Assembly: GCA_946480845.1 (NCBI GenBank)
Contig: CAMLLJ010000003.1
Location: 1 to 32,822, forward strand
Reading direction: 5' to 3'
Origin: an uncultured Gemmatimonadota bacterium
GTDB taxonomy: Bacteria; Gemmatimonadota; Gemmatimonadetes; Gemmatimonadales; GWC2-71-9
Length of the DNA stretch: 32,822 bases
Both the position numbers and the translations under genes were made by a program. Positions 30,763 to 32,822 of the stretch are shown here, one piece after another. The notes beneath the pieces are model-generated. The model had not been told where the DNA came from and did no database searches. It saw nothing but the letters and a program-made list of their open reading frames with translations. Numbering within the stretch: the first letter of the stretch is position 1; each line of letters opens with the position of its first letter.

Positions 30763-31602
30763 TCAGCGGCCGGCGGCCATCGCCTCGAGGCGCGCGACCC
30801 GCTCCTCGGTGGGCGGGTGCGTGCTGAAGAGCCGCCCGAACCCGCGCGCGCCGAAGGCGGCGAGCGGATTGACCTGCGCGAGCGGCGCCGCCGCCGGCGC
30901 CACCTGCATCGGGATGCGATGGGCCATCGCGTCAAGCCGGCGCAGCGCGTTGGCCAGCGGCAGCGGCTTCCCGAGGATCTCGGCGCCGACCCGGTCCGCC
31001 TCAAACTCGCGCTCGCGTGAGACGGCAAACTGGATCAGCATCGCGCCGATCGGCGCCAGCAGCAGCAGCGCGAGCTGGGCGAACGGATGCCCGCCGTCGT
31101 CGTCCCCGCCGCCGCCGAACATGATCAGGTACGGCAGGTTGGACAGCGCGCCGGCGATGCCCGCCGCGATGGTGGTGATGAGCATGTCGCGGTTCTTCAC
31201 GTGAGCCAGCTCGTGCGCGATGACGCCCTCCAGCTCGTCCCTCGGCATCTGCTTGAGGATCCCCGTGGTTACGGCCACGACCGCATGCTCCGGATTGCGC
31301 CCGGTGGCGAAGGCGTTGGGCTGCTCGTGCGGCGCGATCGCCACCACCGGCATCGGCAGACCGGCCCGCTGGCGGAGCCGGTCCACCATCTGGTACAGCT
31401 CCGGGGCATCGCCCGGCGCGATGACCTTCGCCTTGTACATCTTCAGGACCATGCGGTCGGAGAAGAAGTACATGAGGAAGTTGAAGCCGAGGCCGAAGAT
31501 GAGCGCGAAGGTGAGCCCCGTCGAGCCGCCGAGGAGCTGGCCCGCCGCGAGGAAGAGCGCCATCAGGCCGGCCATCAGCAGGCCAGTCTTTGCGTAACCC
31601 AT
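30763..31602 (-). CDS. htpX: Membrane zinc metalloprotease HtpX
   Basis: A 279-residue M48B protease that degrades damaged inner-membrane proteins. Two N-terminal helices (TGLLMAGLMALFLAAGQLLGG, GLTFALIFGLGFNFLMYFFSD) precede the cytoplasmic catalytic part: PNAFATGRNPEHAVVAVT, VIAHELAHVKNRDM (H130, E131, H134), two further hydrophobic segments and SREREFEADRVGA with the third zinc ligand (E199). The C-terminal HPPTEERVARLEAM is the usual family end. ATG 31602 has only a poor ribosome site. It is the first gene after the riboswitch/terminator and is joined directly to terC. Confidence 0.95.
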   Translation of the reverse strand: MGYAKTGLLMAGLMALFLAAGQLLGGSTGLTFALIFGLGFNFLMYFFSDRMVLKMYKAKVIAPGDAPELYQMVDRLRQRAGLPMPVVAIAPHEQPNAFATGRNPEHAVVAVTTGILKQMPRDELEGVIAHELAHVKNRDMLITTIAAGIAGALSNLPYLIMFGGGGDDDGGHPFAQLALLLLAPIGAMLIQFAVSREREFEADRVGAEILGKPLPLANALRRLDAMAHRIPMQVAPAAAPLAQVNPLAAFGARGFGRLFSTHPPTEERVARLEAMAAGR

Positions 31603-31638
31603 AGTCCGGTCTTTCCCTGTTCCGCCGTTGCCGCCACG

Positions 31639-31692
31639 AAAAAGCGAGACCTTCGTCCCGCCTGCCGAGGCAGCGGTAGACGAAGGTCTCGC
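31639..31692 (-). terminator. Intrinsic terminator of the riboswitch expression platform
   Basis: On the minus strand a perfect 14-bp stem (arms 31679-31692 and 31644-31657; GCGAGACCTTCGTC against its complement) closes a 21-base loop with its own CTGCC/GGCAG hairpin. It is followed by five T residues (A-run 31639-31643 on the plus strand). This is a textbook intrinsic terminator, 37 bases before the htpX start. Its 5' arm is the 3' strand of the aptamer P1/P2 helix, so aptamer and terminator cannot form together. Confidence 0.9.
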
Positions 31693-31806
31693 TCTGATGC
31701 CGGGGCGGCTGCCCCGATCTCCCGGCCGGACCGTGTCCGCGATGGGCGGACAGTCTTGACGATCCGGCCGCCCGCCATGCCCGGCGGACGAGCTACTCCC
31801 CTTCAG
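31679..31806 (-). promoter_or_regulatory. yybP-ykoY (manganese) riboswitch aptamer
   Basis: Minus strand, from 31806 downward. P1 is GAAGG (31800-31804) with CCTTC (31682-31686). The conserved L1 strand GGGGAGTAGC follows, and P2 is GCTC with GAGC of the 3' AGAGCGAGACC strand. Between them lie a CCGCC/GGCGG hairpin, a long arm CCGGA/TCCGG with the internal loop containing GTCAAGAC and a capped TGTCCGC/GCGGACA stem, and a GGGGC/GCCCC hairpin. GGGGAGTAG and GAGACC at the closing junction are the family hallmarks. Mn2+ stabilises the aptamer; here that would hold the GAGACCTTC strand away from the terminator and turn on htpX-terC. TerC-family genes are the classic targets. Confidence 0.88.
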
Positions 31807-31812
31807 CGCAGA

Positions 31813-31841
31813 AACTTAGGCGAGCCGGGCCGAGCGGGCAA
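31813..31841 (-). promoter_or_regulatory. Candidate promoter of the riboswitch-htpX-terC unit
   Basis: Minus strand TTGCCC (31836-31841) and TAAGTT (31813-31818) are 17 bases apart, inside the last codons of the HD-domain gene. The start site would be near 31806, exactly at the 5' end of the aptamer's P1, which is the main argument for it. The -10 is only half consensus. Confidence 0.45.
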
Positions 31842-32427
31842 GGTTGCTGCGCGCCGCCCCTTCGAGCCGGCGGAAGTACCGCTCCGTGGCGTAGATGCGC
31901 GGCCGGGCCAGCATGCCCCGGGCAAAGGCCGCGCGGCCGGCGGCGAACGCCTCGTCGGACAGTTGCCCGTACTCCTGGCGCACCGCGCGCTCGTAGCGGT
32001 CGTAGTCGTCCGGATCGGCGCCGAGGATGGCGAGGTCGATGTCGGCGATGAGGCGGGCATCGGGACTGCCGGCGACATGGTCGTGGCGGGTGGCGAGGAT
32101 CAGCGCGCGCACGGCCCGGCGCCGGGGCCCGGGGATGCCGCCGCCCGAGAGCGCAGCGTCGGCGAGCAGCGCACTCGCAGCTTCGTTGTCGGGCCGCGCC
32201 GGTTCCCAGACGGCGTCATGGAACCAGAGCGCCACGCGGACGGCGTCGGCATCCTCCGCCAGGTGGCGGCTCCGGGTCAGCTCACCAAGGCAGGCGAGCA
32301 CGTGGTCCAGCACGTGGTACACCCGCCAGGGCTCCGCGTACCGCGCGACGAGATCGCGATGCACCGGATCGGGATCGGACCGGGCGCCGAGGCGGCGCCA
32401 GAGCGCGCGGAACCGGCGCGCACTCAG
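31816..32427 (-). CDS. HD-domain metal-dependent phosphohydrolase (COG4339-like)
   Basis: A helical HD-superfamily protein of about 200 residues. Seen: YHVLDHVLACLGEL (first His ligands), ALWFHDAVWEP (the HD pair), ALILATRHD and the later ADIDLAILG (Asp ligand), as in the predicted phosphohydrolases typified by COG4339. The first ordinary start is GTG 32364. However, the in-frame sequence before it (RFRALWRRLGARSDPDPV) matches the family's normal N-terminus, so translation probably begins at CTG 32427, which forms CTGA with the stop of the upstream gene, the same 4-base overlap used elsewhere in this window. The substrate is not known. It ends 10 bases before the riboswitch. Confidence 0.8.
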   Translation of the reverse strand: MSARRFRALWRRLGARSDPDPVHRDLVARYAEPWRVYHVLDHVLACLGELTRSRHLAEDADAVRVALWFHDAVWEPARPDNEAASALLADAALSGGGIPGPRRRAVRALILATRHDHVAGSPDARLIADIDLAILGADPDDYDRYERAVRQEYGQLSDEAFAAGRAAFARGMLARPRIYATERYFRRLEGAARSNLARSARLA

Positions 32428-32822
32428 AAGGCGAACCCCGCCTCCACATAGACGCCCGTGCGCTCGGGGCTGTCGGCCAGCGTCACGCTGAGCAGCATGT
32501 GGCGCGGGTCGACCCCGAACCAGATGCCGCCGCCGAAGGCGCGGTGCCAGGTGTCGGACTCCTCGCCGTCCACCCAGACGCGCCCGACGTCCGCGAGCCC
32601 GAGCACGCCGAGGCGGCCCGGCACCATAAGCGTCATGGGCAGGAGACTCAGCCTGAGCTCGGCGTTGCCGAACGCCATCGCCTCACCCGCGAAGCGCTGC
32701 TCGTCGAATCCGCGCAGGTTCCGGATGCCGCCGAGAAAGGCCGACTCGAAGAAAGGGAAGTCGCCGAACACGCGCCGCCCGCCTGCCCGGAGCGCCAGGA
32801 CCGGCGAGAACGGGATGCCCGC
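32424..32822 (-). CDS. Outer-membrane BamA/D15-like surface antigen, 3' part only
   Basis: The last 132 residues of a gene cut by the window edge. The sequence has the C-terminal barrel strands of the Omp85/D15 family: FLGGIRNLRGFDEQRFAGE carries the conserved RGF motif (as in the VRGF/Y loop of Omp85 proteins). It continues with AFGNAELRLSLLP, LGVLGLADVGRVWVDG, AFGGGIWFG and RTGVYVEAGFAF, ending in Phe. The end overlaps the HD gene as CTGA. Whether it is BamA, TamA or a patatin/phosphoesterase-linked D15 protein depends on the missing N-terminus. Confidence 0.82.
   Translation of the reverse strand, partial: AGIPFSPVLALRAGGRRVFGDFPFFESAFLGGIRNLRGFDEQRFAGEAMAFGNAELRLSLLPMTLMVPGRLGVLGLADVGRVWVDGEESDTWHRAFGGGIWFGVDPRHMLLSVTLADSPERTGVYVEAGFAF

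Noticed and set aside
31603..31638. Additional short gene between the riboswitch terminator and htpX
   Set aside because: The 36-base stretch has no start/stop arrangement or ribosome site beyond that of htpX itself.
1..32822. tRNA, rRNA, insertion sequence, attachment site or integrase
   Set aside because: None seen on reading both strands: no transposase or integrase motifs, no cloverleaf arms with CCA end, no terminal inverted repeats flanked by duplications.

Overview
The window is a GC-rich (roughly 70% by eye), gene-dense chromosomal segment of a diderm bacterium. Outer-membrane beta-barrel proteins ending in phenylalanine, several lipoproteins, the succinylase branch of lysine synthesis (dapD/dapE), two Hanks-type Ser/Thr kinases and TTG/GTG starts in tight overlaps fit a member of the Gemmatimonadota. 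That placement is inference; there is no rRNA or other marker gene here. I see no tRNA, rRNA, CRISPR array, insertion sequence, phage gene or plasmid gene, so this reads as ordinary chromosome rather than an island.

Layout. 189-1523 (+) is an outer-membrane protein. 7460-1563 (-) is a probable six-gene run: HExxH lipoprotein, DUF6924-like protein, RpiB, DUF1428 protein, MATE exporter and a Ser/Thr kinase with a C-terminal NTF2-like region. Divergent from it is an AraC-type regulator, followed by a secreted S41 peptidase-TPR protein. 11269-10045 (-) holds a GNAT acetyltransferase and an AlkD-like glycosylase. 13165-11320 (-) is a YCII/DGPF protein with its ECF42-type sigma factor; a 53-residue membrane protein lies antisense to the sigma factor tail. 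13354-13920 (+) is a secreted DinB-fold protein. 17217-13880 (-) is a run of VOC, small membrane, SRPBCC, alpha/beta-hydrolase, lipoprotein and NmrA-like genes, with a G-rich quadruplex-type repeat before the last one.

17346-22437 (+) is a tightly coupled operon, nadB-nadA-nadC followed without a gap by an ECF-like sigma factor and a membrane Ser/Thr kinase; every junction overlaps by 4 or 8 bases. It makes nicotinate mononucleotide from aspartate and probably couples that to a phospho-signalling sigma/kinase pair. Next come a membrane protein/secreted protein pair, an ETF-quinone oxidoreductase that lacks one of the four usual Fe-S cysteines, and a GGDEF diguanylate cyclase split by an apparent one-base deletion.

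29777-26585 (-) is an MFS transporter-dapE-dapD operon. 31602-29821 (-) is htpX-terC, preceded by what I read as a yybP-ykoY (manganese) riboswitch whose 3' strand is shared with a strong intrinsic terminator. The window ends with an HD-domain phosphohydrolase and the 3' part of a BamA/D15-like outer-membrane protein gene.

The most interesting items are the nad-sigma-kinase operon, the Mn riboswitch in front of htpX-terC, a recurring CTATATT element placed so that nadB and the MFS gene should be transcribed as leaderless mRNAs, and the small membrane protein gene opposite the sigma factor 3' end.
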